Positions 49,743-58,195 of a DNA stretch of 64,000 nt are shown here, piece after piece; positions within the stretch are counted from its first letter, which is position 1; each line of letters begins with the position of its first letter. The translations under genes were made by a program, and so were the position numbers. The DNA lies in the NCBI RefSeq assembly GCF_026627255.1, contig NZ_JAPNLM010000005.1, positions 248,001 through 312,000 on the forward strand. The letters are read 5' to 3'. The stretch is from Streptomyces antarcticus (GTDB taxonomy: Bacteria; Actinomycetota; Actinomycetes; Streptomycetales; Streptomycetaceae). Under the pieces are notes generated by a model that saw only the letters and a program-made list of their open reading frames with translations, made no database searches and was not told the DNA's origin.

Positions 49743-50117
49743 ATGGGAATCGATGACTACGGCGGCGGCCCCGGGGCCCAGCAGACCGGTGTCCTCGTCG
49801 TGACGACGAACGACGTCCCCGGCTACCGGGTCGAGCAGGTCATCGGAGAGGTCTTCGGCCTCACCGTCCGCTCCCGCCACCTGGGCAGCCAGATCGGCGC
49901 GGGGCTGAAGTCCATGATCGGCGGCGAACTCAAGGGTCTCACCAAGACCCTGGTGGAGACCCGCAACCAGGCCATGGACCGCCTCATCGAGCAGGCCAAG
50001 GCGCGCGGCGCGAACGCGGTGCTGATGATGCGCTTCGACGTCACCGACGCGGCCGATGTCGGGACCGAGGTGTGCGCCTACGGTACGGCCGTGGTCCTCG
50101 TCCCCGCCTCCGCGTGA
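49743..50117 (+). CDS. YbjQ/UPF0145-family protein
   Basis: A 124-residue protein of the YbjQ family (also called heavy-metal-binding domain): '[20 protein letters not shown]' + '[20 protein letters not shown]', '[20 protein letters not shown]' and '[15 protein letters not shown]'. It forms pentamers in solved homologues; its biological role is unclear. It has no Shine-Dalgarno; CACAGT ends seven bases before the ATG, a possible leaderless promoter. Confidence 0.92.
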   Translation: MGIDDYGGGPGAQQTGVLVVTTNDVPGYRVEQVIGEVFGLTVRSRHLGSQIGAGLKSMIGGELKGLTKTLVETRNQAMDRLIEQAKARGANAVLMMRFDVTDAADVGTEVCAYGTAVVLVPASA

Positions 50118-50199
50118 GCGTCCTCCCTCATCCGGCCCTCCGTCGTGGAACCGGCCGTCTCCTACCGCCCGTAGGGGGTGGAGCGGCAGACTGGTCGCC

Positions 50200-51663
50200 G
50201 TGACCCTCATGGACAAAGGCTCCCACCTGCCGATCGCGTCGACCGGGGTCCGGGCCGTGCTCGCCTGGACGGCCGGGCCCGGGGTTCCGGACGTGGACGC
50301 GTCCGCGCTGCTGCTGACCGGGGCCGGACGCGTCCGCTCCGACGCCGACTTCGTCTTCTACAACCAGCCCCGGCACGCCTCCGGGGCGGTACGCCACCTC
50401 GGCAAGCGGCCCTGCGCCGACACCGTCGCCGTCGACCTGGCCGCGGTGGAGCCGGGGGTCGAGCGGGTCCTGCTCTGCGCGTCGGCGGACGGCGGCAGCT
50501 TCGGGCAGGTGCCTGGGCTCCACCTGGTCCTCCTCGATGCGGCCTCCGGGGTGGAACTCGCCCGCTTCGACATGCGGGCGGGCCCGGAGACCGCGTTCGT
50601 CAGCGGCGAGCTCTACCGGCGGTCCGGGGCCTGGCGGTTCCGGGCGGTCGGCCAGGGGTACGCGAGCGGGCTGGCCGGCCTGGCGACGGACTTCGGCATC
50701 ACCGTGGACGAGCCGCAGCGGGCGGCCGCTCCGCAGGCGGCCCCTCGGAGCGCCGGCCCTTCTCCGGCGGCGTCTCCTCCGGCCGCCCCTTCTCCGGCCG
50801 CCCCTTCTCCGGCCGCCCCTTCTCCGTCCGCGTCTCCTCCGGCCGCGCCCGCTCCCGCCTCCGCTCCTCGGGCCGCGCCCGCCGAGCCGGCCGTACGGTT
50901 CACCAAGGGGGAGGAGCGGCTGCCCGCCGAGGTGCGCGAGCGCCTGTCGCTGCGCAAGCGGCAGGTCGCGGTCAGCCTGAGCAAGCGGGGGGTCACCGGC
51001 CTGTCCGCCCGGGTCGTGCTCGTCCTCGACGCGTCCGGCTCCATGGCCGGCCTCTACCACCGCGGCACCGTCGCGGGCGTCGCCGAACGGATGGCCGCCG
51101 TCGCCGCCCAGCTCGACGAGGACGGCGAGATGCAGGCCTGGACGTTCGCCTCCCACCCGGCACGGCTGCCCGACCTGACGATCGGCGCGCTGCCCGAATG
51201 GCTGCGCCTGCACGTGCGCGGCGGCGAGTTCAGCCTGTTCGGCCGCCGGAAGCCGCCCAAAGGCCTGGTCCCCGGCCAGATCGACATGCGCGCCGTCGGC
51301 ATCGGAAACGAGGAGCAGAAGGTCATCGCGGAGGTCCGCGCCTTCGTCCGCGACCACCCCGCGCCCGAACCGACGCTGGTCCTCTTCTTCTCCGACGGCG
51401 GGGTCTACCGCAACGACGCGATCGAACGGGAACTGCGCGGGGCCGTCGAGGAGCCGGTCTTCTGGCAGTTCATCGGCCTCGGCCGGGCCGACTACGGGGT
51501 ACTGGAACGCTTCGACACCCTGCCCGGCCGCCGCGTCGACAACGTCGGCTTCTTCGCCGTCGACGACATCGACACCGTCTCCGACCCCGAGCTGTACGAC
51601 CGGCTCCTGTCGGAGTTCCCGTCCTGGATCCAGGACGCCCGCCGGGCCGGCATCCTGCGCTGA
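50200..51663 (+). CDS. TerD-vWA fusion protein
   Basis: A 487-residue protein. Residues ~1-165 are a TerD domain ('[20 protein letters not shown]', '[20 protein letters not shown]'), whose Ca-binding residues recur in tellurite-resistance/stress proteins. A Pro/Ala/Ser linker with a repeated 'APSPA' unit covers ~180-230. Residues ~270-487 are a von Willebrand A domain with MIDAS motif '[11 protein letters not shown]' (~275), '[12 protein letters not shown]' and '[12 protein letters not shown]'. These modules belong to the Ter-associated surface/stress complexes of actinobacteria, known in part only. GTG 50200 lacks a ribosome binding site; CAGACT seven bases before it suggests leaderless transcription. 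Confidence 0.92.
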   Translation: MTLMDKGSHLPIASTGVRAVLAWTAGPGVPDVDASALLLTGAGRVRSDADFVFYNQPRHASGAVRHLGKRPCADTVAVDLAAVEPGVERVLLCASADGGSFGQVPGLHLVLLDAASGVELARFDMRAGPETAFVSGELYRRSGAWRFRAVGQGYASGLAGLATDFGITVDEPQRAAAPQAAPRSAGPSPAASPPAAPSPAAPSPAAPSPSASPPAAPAPASAPRAAPAEPAVRFTKGEERLPAEVRERLSLRKRQVAVSLSKRGVTGLSARVVLVLDASGSMAGLYHRGTVAGVAERMAAVAAQLDEDGEMQAWTFASHPARLPDLTIGALPEWLRLHVRGGEFSLFGRRKPPKGLVPGQIDMRAVGIGNEEQKVIAEVRAFVRDHPAPEPTLVLFFSDGGVYRNDAIERELRGAVEEPVFWQFIGLGRADYGVLERFDTLPGRRVDNVGFFAVDDIDTVSDPELYDRLLSEFPSWIQDARRAGILR

Positions 51664-51699
51664 CGCCGCCCGTACCCCGCACCGACGACGACCGACCGG

Positions 51700-51739
51700 G
51701 AGGAACGAACGTGCCGATGGAGGAACGAACGTGCCGATG
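51700..51739 (+). repeat. 20-bp tandem duplication of a ribosome binding site and start codon
   Basis: GAGGAACGAACGTGCCGATG is present twice in direct succession (51700-51719, 51720-51739). Each copy has GAGGAA plus GTG and ATG starts. The first copy starts a nine-codon frame (51711-51740, MPMEERTCR) whose TGA overlaps the ATG at 51737 of the methyltransferase. Confidence 0.95.
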
Positions 51740-52426
51740 AACGAGCCGGAACAAGCGTCCGCGGCCCAGGTGTTCGACGCCCTGGCCATCCGCTACGAGG
51801 AGGCTTTCGGACAGGACCCCGCGCAGCTGGAGGCCCTCGACTGGCTCGCCGCCCGGCTGCCGAGCGGCGCCCGGGTGCTGGACGTGGGCAGCGGCACCGG
51901 CAGGCCCACCGCCGAGGTGCTCGCCGCGGCGGGCTGCGCGGTGACGGGCATCGACGTCTCGGCGGCGATGGTCGCCCTGGCCCGGGGCCGGGTGCCGCGG
52001 GCCCGGTTCGAGCAGGCCGACGTACGCACGTACGCGCCCGGCGAGGTTGGCTTCGACGCCGTGTGCTCCTTCTTCCCGCTGCTGATGATGGATCAGCCGG
52101 AGGTGGCGGCCTCCCTGGAGCGGATGGCGTCGTGGGTCCGGCCCGGCGGATACCTCGTCCTGGCGACCGTGCCCGGTGACATCCGCGGCCTCGGCATCGA
52201 GTTCATGGGCCACCGGGTCACCGTCAGCAGCCTGTCCGCCGAGGACCACCTGACCCGGCTCACCGCCCAGGGGCTGGAGGTGCTGCACCACCGCACGGTC
52301 CTGTTCCACCCCGCCGGCGGCCTGGCCGACCCGGAGGAACACCTGTTCTGCTACGCGCGGCGCCCCGCCGTGAACGTCAGCGGACCGGGCCCGGCCCCCG
52401 TTCCGGCCGGCGGGCCCGGAACCTGA
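51731..52426 (+). CDS. Class I SAM-dependent methyltransferase
   Basis: A 231-residue methyltransferase with the Rossmann core: motif I 'VLDVGSGTGRPTAEVLAAAG' (~residues 43-62), motif II 'VTGIDVSAAMVALARGRVP', 'FEQADVRTYAPGEVGFDAVC' and post-motif 'WVRPGGYLVLATVPG'. Methyl acceptor unknown. GTG 51731 (second copy of the duplicated ribosome binding site) is preferred; ATG 51737 is also possible. The last 50 bases overlap the convergent EamA gene. Confidence 0.92.
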   Translation: MPMNEPEQASAAQVFDALAIRYEEAFGQDPAQLEALDWLAARLPSGARVLDVGSGTGRPTAEVLAAAGCAVTGIDVSAAMVALARGRVPRARFEQADVRTYAPGEVGFDAVCSFFPLLMMDQPEVAASLERMASWVRPGGYLVLATVPGDIRGLGIEFMGHRVTVSSLSAEDHLTRLTAQGLEVLHHRTVLFHPAGGLADPEEHLFCYARRPAVNVSGPGPAPVPAGGPGT

Positions 52427-53486
52427 CGGAAGCCGTGCCCGCCCGGCGGCTGAACGGGCGGACGAACAGGCGGCTGAGCGGGCGGCTGGAGCAGGCCGGG
52501 CGGTCCGCTGCCGCACGGGGGGCGGCGGGCACCGGACCGCCGCGTTCGGGCCGGAGCCCCGCCGCGAGTCCGGCGACTACGACGGCCAGCCCCAGCCAGA
52601 CCGCCGGGCCGGGGACCCCGCTGCCCGTGAGGGCTCCCGCACCGGCCGCGGCGAGCGGTGCGACCCCGGACAGCAGCCCCGCCCGGCCGGAGCCCACGGC
52701 GGCCACCGTGCGGTACCAGAGCAGGAACGCCACCGCCGTCACCATGACGGCCAGGTACCCCGCGGCCGCCCACTGGCCCGCGCCGAGCGAGGCCAGGTCG
52801 GCCGGCCGCTCGAAGAGCAGCGTGAGCCCCGCCAGCATCGCCGCCCCCATCCACACCGCGTGCACCGAGACTCCCCACGCACCGTGCCGCCGCAGCACCG
52901 GTACGGCGAGCAGGGTGAAGCCGGCCTCACAGCCCAGCGCGAGCGCCGCCCAGGCCACCCCGACGGCGTCGGTCCGGCCCGTCCCCTCGACCATCACGGC
53001 CCCGGCGACCACGACGGGGGCGGCCAGCAGCACCCGGCGGCTGGGCCGCCGTCCCTCCAGGAACGGACCGATCACCCCGAGCAGCACCGGTACGGAGGCC
53101 ACCGCGACCGCTATGACGGCCGGTTCGGCGTGCGCGACCCCGCGGACGACGGCCACGTTGAACAGCACCAGGCCGGTCGCCGCGATCCCCGCCAGCCACA
53201 GCCACTCGCGGCCGCGCGGGCGCAGGACCGGCACCCGGGCGGCCCGGGCCAGGGCGAGCAGCAGCAGCGCGGCCGCCGTGTACCGGACGGCCTGCACGGC
53301 GAAGAGCGGAGCGTCGACGAGGGCTCGGGAGACGGTGACGCTGCTGCCGACCAGCGCCATGCCGGCGATACCGGGTGCCAGATCCCGAAGGGAGGTGGAT
53401 GCGGCGGTAGTGGCGGGTGGTGTGGCGGAAGGTGCGCCGGATGGCGTGGTGGAAGGTGCGGTGGATGGCGCGCTGGATGTCCTCAT
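52377..53486 (-). CDS. EamA-family (DMT) transporter
   Basis: A 369-residue protein with ten helices in two EamA repeats ('GMALVGSSVTVSRALVDAPL', 'RYTAAALLLLALARA'; 'GVAWAALALGCEAGFTLLAV', 'GYLAVMVTAVAFLLWYRTVA'), a Ser/Thr/Ala/Pro head (~30 residues) and a basic Arg-rich tail. DMT members export amino acids or metabolites. It is divergent from the MocR regulator across only 29 bases, the usual arrangement of MocR proteins and their targets. Confidence 0.9.
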   Translation of the reverse strand: MRTSSAPSTAPSTTPSGAPSATPPATTAASTSLRDLAPGIAGMALVGSSVTVSRALVDAPLFAVQAVRYTAAALLLLALARAARVPVLRPRGREWLWLAGIAATGLVLFNVAVVRGVAHAEPAVIAVAVASVPVLLGVIGPFLEGRRPSRRVLLAAPVVVAGAVMVEGTGRTDAVGVAWAALALGCEAGFTLLAVPVLRRHGAWGVSVHAVWMGAAMLAGLTLLFERPADLASLGAGQWAAAGYLAVMVTAVAFLLWYRTVAAVGSGRAGLLSGVAPLAAAGAGALTGSGVPGPAVWLGLAVVVAGLAAGLRPERGGPVPAAPRAAADRPACSSRPLSRLFVRPFSRRAGTASVRFRARRPERGPGPVR

Positions 53487-53498
53487 GCGGTCCAGCCT

Positions 53499-53514
53499 GG
53501 TCCCATAATGGACC
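53499..53514. promoter_or_regulatory. MocR operator overlapping a leaderless promoter
   Basis: GGTCC-CATAAT-GGACC is an inverted repeat, with a further CGGTCC at 53489-53494. CATAAT (53504-53509) also fits a -10 box whose transcript would start at GTG 53516. A regulator bound here would block its own start. Confidence 0.6.
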
Positions 53515-53515
53515 G

Positions 53516-55054
53516 GTGAGCAGGTCCAAAGAACACGCGACACAGGGGTCCACAACGACGGTGCCCGGTGGGCGCGCGGCCGCCGGGGGCTCCGACTTCC
53601 TCCAGCTCGACCTGACCGGCGCACCGGCCGGGGGCCGGACCGAGTGGCTGGCCGCCCGGCTCCGCGCCGCCATCGCCGACGGCACGCTGCCCGTCGGCTC
53701 CCGCCTCCCGGCCAGCCGCGTCCTCGCCGCCGAACTGCACGTCTCCCGGGGTCTCGTCACCGAGGCGTACCAGCGGCTGGCGGAGACCGGCCAGGTTTCC
53801 GGCCGAGGCCGCGGCGGCACGGTCGTCGTCGCCGCCCCGCCCGTCGCCGCCCCGCTCGTTGCCGCCCCGCCCGCGGCGGCCGGCCCGTCCGCCGTCCCGG
53901 CCCCCGGCGGGCCGGCCGGACCCGCCCGCGGCGGGCTCGTCGAAGCGCTCCGCGCGGTGCCCTGCCGGATCGACCTTTCGCCCGGCGTGCCCGACCTGGC
54001 GGCCTTCCCCCGTACCGCCTGGCTCCAGGCGGAGCGACGGGTGCTCGCCGGACTCACCCCGGCCGACTTCGGCTACGGCGACCCCCGGGGCGCGCCCGCA
54101 CTCCGGGCGGCCGTGGCGGGCTGGCTGGCCCGCAACCGGGGCATCCGCGCCGCCCCCGACGAGGTGGTGATCGTCGCCGGAGTCGCCCAGGCGCTGGCGC
54201 TGCTGGCGCGGGTCCTGCGGGACGACGGCGTACGACGCGTCGCGGTGGAGGACCCCGGCTCGCTGGGGGCCCGCCGGCAGCTGGCGCACTGGGGGCTGGA
54301 GCCGGTCCCCGTGCCGGTGGACGCCGCCGGGCTGGACGTGTCCGAGCTGCGCGCCTGCGGGGCCGCCGCCGTCCTGCTGACCCCGGCGCACCAGTTCCCG
54401 ACCGGGGTCGTCCTCGACGGCGAGCGGCGCCGGGACCTGCTCGGCTGGGCCGCCGCCGGGGGACTGGTCATCGAGGACGACTACGACGCCGAGCACCGCT
54501 ACGACCGGGCCCCCGTGCCCGCCCTGCGCGCCCTCATGCCCGAGGGCGTCTGCTACGCCGGGAGCGTGTCCAAGCTGCTCGCCCCGGCGCTGCGCCTCGG
54601 CTGGCTGCTGGTGCCGCCTCGGCTGCGGGACGCGGTCACGGAGGCCAAGCGCTACGAGGACCTCGGCAATCCGGTCCTCGCCCAGCTGGTGCTGGCCCGG
54701 CTGATGGAGTCGGGCGAGCTGGAACGCCACCTCCGGTTCGTCCGGCGCCGTCACCGGCGCCGCCGGGACGCGATGCTCCGGGCGCTCGCCGAGCGGCTGC
54801 CCGGAGCCCGCGTGCACGGCGCGGCGGCCGGCCTGCACCTGATGGTCACGTTCGACGGGGCCCGCTTCGAGGACGCCGACCTCGCTTCGGCCGCCCTCGC
54901 GCTCGGCGTCAAGACCCACCCGCTGTCCTGGCACCGGATGCGCCCGGGGCCGCCGGGCCTGATCCTCGGCTACGCGGCGGGCCCGGCCGGCGAGATCGAG
55001 GAGGGCATCGCCACCCTGGCGGCGGCCCTGGACGGGCTGGGCGGACCGGGATGA
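53516..55054 (+). CDS. MocR-family PLP-dependent regulator (GntR helix-turn-helix plus aminotransferase domain)
   Basis: A 512-residue fusion. Residues ~40-105 are a GntR-type winged helix ('LAARLRAAIADGTLPVGSRL', 'PASRVLAAELHVSRGLVTEA'); a Pro/Ala/Val linker follows; residues ~150-510 are a fold-I aminotransferase domain with 'LSPGVPDLAAFPR', 'YGDPRGAPALRAAVAGWLA', 'VIEDDYDAEHRYD' and the PLP-Lys motif 'YAGSVSKLLAPALRLG' (~350). MocR proteins bind PLP and an amine ligand and control an adjacent transporter or metabolic gene, here the EamA transporter. No Shine-Dalgarno is present; the mRNA is probably leaderless. Confidence 0.93.
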   Translation: MSRSKEHATQGSTTTVPGGRAAAGGSDFLQLDLTGAPAGGRTEWLAARLRAAIADGTLPVGSRLPASRVLAAELHVSRGLVTEAYQRLAETGQVSGRGRGGTVVVAAPPVAAPLVAAPPAAAGPSAVPAPGGPAGPARGGLVEALRAVPCRIDLSPGVPDLAAFPRTAWLQAERRVLAGLTPADFGYGDPRGAPALRAAVAGWLARNRGIRAAPDEVVIVAGVAQALALLARVLRDDGVRRVAVEDPGSLGARRQLAHWGLEPVPVPVDAAGLDVSELRACGAAAVLLTPAHQFPTGVVLDGERRRDLLGWAAAGGLVIEDDYDAEHRYDRAPVPALRALMPEGVCYAGSVSKLLAPALRLGWLLVPPRLRDAVTEAKRYEDLGNPVLAQLVLARLMESGELERHLRFVRRRHRRRRDAMLRALAERLPGARVHGAAAGLHLMVTFDGARFEDADLASAALALGVKTHPLSWHRMRPGPPGLILGYAAGPAGEIEEGIATLAAALDGLGGPG

Positions 55055-55150
55055 GCGGGCGGAGCAGGCTGAGCGGGCTGAGGGGACGGGCGTGGGGACG
55101 CGGGTTGGCCGGGGAAGCCCGACCGACCCTCTGACCTGGGCCGATTCCCC

Positions 55151-55179
55151 TTGACGGGAGGGTGCGTCCGCTCTACGGT
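55151..55179 (+). promoter_or_regulatory. Housekeeping-type promoter
   Basis: TTGACG (55151-55156) and TACGGT (55174-55179) are separated by 17 bases, an excellent SigA/HrdB-like promoter 59 bases upstream of the DUF805 start. Confidence 0.75.
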
Positions 55180-55237
55180 CCGAGTCCGGCCGGTTCCGTT
55201 CCGGTCCGGGGCCCGTTCCTCCTCTCTCCGGGAAGTC

Positions 55238-55560
55238 ATGCGCCACTCCACCGACGTCCTCGGCAAGTGCCTCGTCCTCGGCGGCCGGGCCCCGCGCCGC
55301 GAGTTCTGGACGTTCTGGACCTTGGCTGTTCAACGCCCTGATCATCGCGGGGTGCGTCCGCCTGGGCGACCTCCTCGGCGACGACCGCCCCGCGTCCCTC
55401 TGCGGTCTCGCCGTCCTGCTGGCGACCCTCGGCGCGACCGTACGCAGACTGCACGGCATCGGCCGCTCGGGCTGGTGGACCCCGGAGGTCGTCGTCCCGC
55501 TGATCGGCTGGGTCTGGCTGTTCGTCATGCCGACGGGCCCCCGGGGGTGTCGTCAAACTC
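55238..55560 (+). pseudogene. DUF805 membrane protein, frameshifted
   Basis: ATG 55238 (after GGGAAG) starts a typical DUF805 protein with 'LGKCLVLGGRAPRREFWTFW'. Immediately after, a seven-base surplus near 55318 shifts the frame; the continuing helices 'LFNALIIAGCVRLGDLLG', 'LAVLLATLGATVRRLHGIGR' and 'VVVPLIGWVWLFVMPTGPRG' are in the second frame. A 62-base palindrome occupies the 3' end. As read, only a ~45-residue product with no complete membrane domain can be made, although its promoter is intact. Confidence 0.85.
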
Positions 55561-55604
55561 GTTTCTGCCGTGCGGGCGTACGGAACGACTTTGACGACAC
55601 CCCC
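55543..55604. repeat. 62-bp palindromic element
   Basis: Perfect outer arms GGGGGTGTCGTCAAA (55543-55557) and TTTGACGACACCCCC (55590-55604), then further pairing TCGTT/AACGA and CCG/CGG inside, leave an ~8-10-base loop. It begins at the end of DUF805 homology. It may be a strong terminator or a small mobile palindrome. Confidence 0.8.
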
Positions 55605-55751
55605 GAGCTCGGGCGACGAGTCCTGCGGGCCCCGCCCGGCCGCAGCCGGTCCCCTTCCGGCGCGCTGACCCCCGCTGGCGCGCGACGTCCGCCGACCGGT
55701 CCGGCAGCGGGGTGGTTTCCGACCGCCGGAAAAAAACTTCGCCGACGGCGG

Positions 55752-55775
55752 CAACCGAACGGCGGGTCGCGCGTC
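55752..55775 (+). promoter_or_regulatory. Candidate ECF-sigma promoter
   Basis: CAACC (55752-55756) and CGTC (55772-55775), 15 bases apart, follow the AAC / CGTC pattern of ECF-dependent promoters, upstream of the LAETG-protein gene which is followed by an ECF sigma gene. Autoregulation is possible. Confidence 0.4.
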
Positions 55776-55829
55776 GTGCGGGATTGAAGGGCGTGATCCG
55801 GCGTCCTCGACCGACCGTGGAGAACCACA

Positions 55830-56312
55830 GTGAAGAACCTGAAGCGCGTCCCCCTGTCCGTCCGCCGAGCGGTGGCCGTCACCGCTGCCGCCGCCGGTGT
55901 GGCCGTCGCTCTCGTCGGGCCGGCCTCCGCCGCGACCCCCGCCTCGGCCGCCCCCGCCCCGGTCGCCCCCGCCCCGGCCGCCCCCGCCCCGATTCCGGCC
56001 GTCGCCGGTGCGCCGGCGAGCGCCACGCCGAGCGCCGCCCCGACTCCGGCGACGAGCGCCAAGCCCAGCGCCGCCCCGGCTCCGTCGGTCAGCGCCCCGG
56101 CGGGCAGTACCCCGAGCGCCGCCCCGAGCGTCCGGCCGACCGGCGCCCCCGCCGCCGTTCCCAGCGCGGCCCCCGGCGCCCCGTCCGGTACGCCCGAGCT
56201 CGCCGAGACCGGCTCCTCCGCCACCACCGCCGCCCTGGGCGCCGGGGCGGCCGGCCTGATCGTCGTCGGCGCCGGAGCCCTGTACGTCGTACGGCGCCGC
56301 GCCAACGTCTAG
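55830..56312 (+). CDS. Sortase (class E-type) substrate, LAETG cell-surface protein
   Basis: A 160-residue precursor: signal peptide ('RAVAVTAAAAGVAVALVGPA' ending ~'ASAA', residue ~35), an Ala/Pro/Ser/Thr-rich stalk of ~85 residues, and a complete cell-wall sorting signal: LAETG at 124-128, a hydrophobic helix ('LGAGAAGLIVVGAGALYVV') and the positive tail 'RRRANV'. LAXTG is the signal used by streptomycete class E sortases. There is no folded domain, so the protein may be a wall-spanning spacer. GTG 55830 follows GTGGAG. The sigma gene follows after seven bases. Confidence 0.9.
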   Translation: MKNLKRVPLSVRRAVAVTAAAAGVAVALVGPASAATPASAAPAPVAPAPAAPAPIPAVAGAPASATPSAAPTPATSAKPSAAPAPSVSAPAGSTPSAAPSVRPTGAPAAVPSAAPGAPSGTPELAETGSSATTAALGAGAAGLIVVGAGALYVVRRRANV

Positions 56313-56319
56313 GAACCAC

Positions 56320-56976
56320 GTGCTCCACCTCGCACCGACCGCCGGCCCGGCCGCTCCCGTCATCGACCGGGCGCGGCGGGGCCTGTGGTCGTTCCTGCGC
56401 CGCGACCGCTCCTCCCCTCCCGCCGGGCCCGCGCACGCTTACCCGTACGCGCGGCCGGACGCCCACCACCCCGCCCACGGGGACGGCGCCCCGCCCACCG
56501 TCAGCGCGCTCTACCACGCCCACCGGCTGGGCATGGTGCGGCTGGCGGTGCTGCTCGTCGACGACCTCTCCACCGCCGAGGACGTGGTCCAGGACGCCTT
56601 CACGGCCCTGTACCGCCGCCACGGGGAACACATCACCGAAGTGGACAACGCCCTCGGCTACCTGCGCACCGCCGTGGTCAACACCTCCCGCTCGGTGCTG
56701 CGCCGCAGGCGGACCGTACGGGCGTGGACCCCGCCGGCCGCGGCCGACGTACCGTCGGCGGAGGCGCACGTCGTGCTCGGCGAGGCACACCGCGAAGTGC
56801 TCGCCGCGCTCGGCAGGCTGACCCCGCGCCGCCGACAGGTGCTGGTGCTGCGGTACTGGGCGGACCTCAGCGAGGCGGAGATCGCGGCCACCCTCGGCAT
56901 CAGCCGGGGGGCAGTCAAGTCGAACGCGAGCCGCGGCCTGGACGCGCTGGAACGGATCCTGGAGGGTCGGGTATGA
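56320..56976 (+). CDS. SigE-family ECF sigma factor
   Basis: A 218-residue ECF sigma factor. After a ~60-residue Pro/His-rich head, region 2 reads 'ALYHAHRLGMVRLAVLLVDD' + 'LSTAEDVVQDAFTALYRRHG' and region 4 'LTPRRRQVLVLRYWADLSEA' + 'EIAATLGISRGAVKSNASRG'. It starts seven bases after the sortase-substrate gene, and the next gene overlaps its stop by four bases (ATGA), so the three form one operon. The next gene probably encodes its membrane-bound modulator. Confidence 0.92.
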   Translation: MLHLAPTAGPAAPVIDRARRGLWSFLRRDRSSPPAGPAHAYPYARPDAHHPAHGDGAPPTVSALYHAHRLGMVRLAVLLVDDLSTAEDVVQDAFTALYRRHGEHITEVDNALGYLRTAVVNTSRSVLRRRRTVRAWTPPAAADVPSAEAHVVLGEAHREVLAALGRLTPRRRQVLVLRYWADLSEAEIAATLGISRGAVKSNASRGLDALERILEGRV

Positions 56977-57536
56977 CGCGTACGACGCACGACGGCGAGC
57001 GCCCCGCCGAGCGGCGGCTCCGGCAGGCCCTCGAGGCGCGCGCCGCCGGGATCACCATGCGCGAGCTCCGCCCGGCCGACCCGCCGGGGCCGGGCCTGTG
57101 GCGGTCCCCGGTGGCCCGGCTGCGCGGGTTCACGCTGCCCCTGAGCGGTCTCGCCGCGGCGGCGGCCCTGGTGGGCTACCTGGTGCTCACCCCGGACCCC
57201 GCCCCGCCGCGGCCGACCCCGCCGGCCGCGCCCCGGGAGCTCACCCCGTCCACCCCGGCGCCGGAACGGTCGCCGTACGTGACCCCGTCCCCGCCACCCG
57301 GGACCGCGGAGCCGGCGGAGCCCACCGCGGCCCCCGGGCCGGACGCGACACCGTCGTACCCGCACCCGCGGGCGACCCCGTCCGTGACCCCGACGCCCCG
57401 GGCGGGGACCCCGTCGGCAGCCCCCTCGGCCTCGTCACCGCAGCCGCCGGGCGGGCCGAGCCCGTCCCGGCAGCCGTCCTCGCCGGCCCACTCGGCCGGC
57501 CCGGGGGCCACGCCGTCGTCACCGGGACAGCGCTGA
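56973..57536 (+). CDS. Single-pass membrane protein, putative anti-sigma partner
   Basis: A 187-residue protein: a ~60-residue cytoplasmic N-terminus with 'RLRQALEARAAGITMRELRP', one transmembrane helix ('FTLPLSGLAAAAALVGYLVL', ~68-87) and an exported Pro/Thr/Ser-rich domain of ~95 residues. No zinc-anti-sigma motif (H-x3-C-x2-C) is present. Its ATGA overlap with the sigma gene and its topology argue for an anti-sigma role; this is inference from position. Confidence 0.75.
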   Translation: MTRTTHDGERPAERRLRQALEARAAGITMRELRPADPPGPGLWRSPVARLRGFTLPLSGLAAAAALVGYLVLTPDPAPPRPTPPAAPRELTPSTPAPERSPYVTPSPPPGTAEPAEPTAAPGPDATPSYPHPRATPSVTPTPRAGTPSAAPSASSPQPPGGPSPSRQPSSPAHSAGPGATPSSPGQR

Positions 57537-57560
57537 CCGGGCCGCGAGGCCAGCCCGTGT

Positions 57561-58031
57561 TCAGTGCCCTTGGAGCCCGGCGGGGACGGTGTTCTCCACC
57601 GCCGTGACCAAGGGGGCCAGCTGCGGGTCGCGCGCGGCCTCGTCCAGGGCGACGCGCAGGGCGGCGTCGTTCGTGGGCCGGGCCGCGGCGAGGAGGGTCA
57701 GGCCCGCCTCGCTCACGTCCGTGTAGATCCCGCGGCGGTCCGTGTCGCAGATGTAGCGGTTCAGCAGGCCGCGGTCCTCCAACCTGCTGACCAGGCGCGT
57801 CGTCGCGCTCTGGCTGAGGACCACCGAGTCCGCGACCTGGTGCATCCGCAGGTGCCCGCCCGGTCCGCTGTGCTGGCGGCTGAGGACGTCCAGCAGCGAG
57901 TACTCGCGCACGCTGAGCCCGTGCCCCGTCTGTAGCGCCCGCTCGATGTGCGCCTCGATCCGCCCGTGGAGGAGGGAGAGGGCGCACCAGCCCTGGGAAA
58001 GGGCGGTGAGTGCGCTGTCCGTGGCCGTCAT
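57561..58031 (-). CDS. MarR-family transcriptional regulator
   Basis: A 156-residue winged-helix regulator: 'GLSVREYSLLDVLSRQHSGP', 'LRMHQVADSVVLSQSATTRL' (recognition helix) and 'VSRLEDRGLLNRYICDTDRR' (wing). Such repressors respond to phenolic or antibiotic compounds. ATG 58031 follows GAGGAG. It is divergent from an MFS drug transporter, with repeat elements in the 302-base gap, so it most likely represses that transporter. Confidence 0.93.
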   Translation of the reverse strand: MTATDSALTALSQGWCALSLLHGRIEAHIERALQTGHGLSVREYSLLDVLSRQHSGPGGHLRMHQVADSVVLSQSATTRLVSRLEDRGLLNRYICDTDRRGIYTDVSEAGLTLLAAARPTNDAALRVALDEAARDPQLAPLVTAVENTVPAGLQGH

Positions 58032-58195
58032 GGGCTCCTCCAACTGGAGATCCGGTGCTGCGGTGCTTCGGTGCTTCGGTGCGGAACGTTCGCGCGGGCC
58101 GCGCGGCCACAGCCACATCGGCCGTAGCCGCAGCCGCAGCCGTAGCCGCAGCCGCAGCCGCAGCCGTACCTGTGCCACCAGGATAGGCCACTCCC

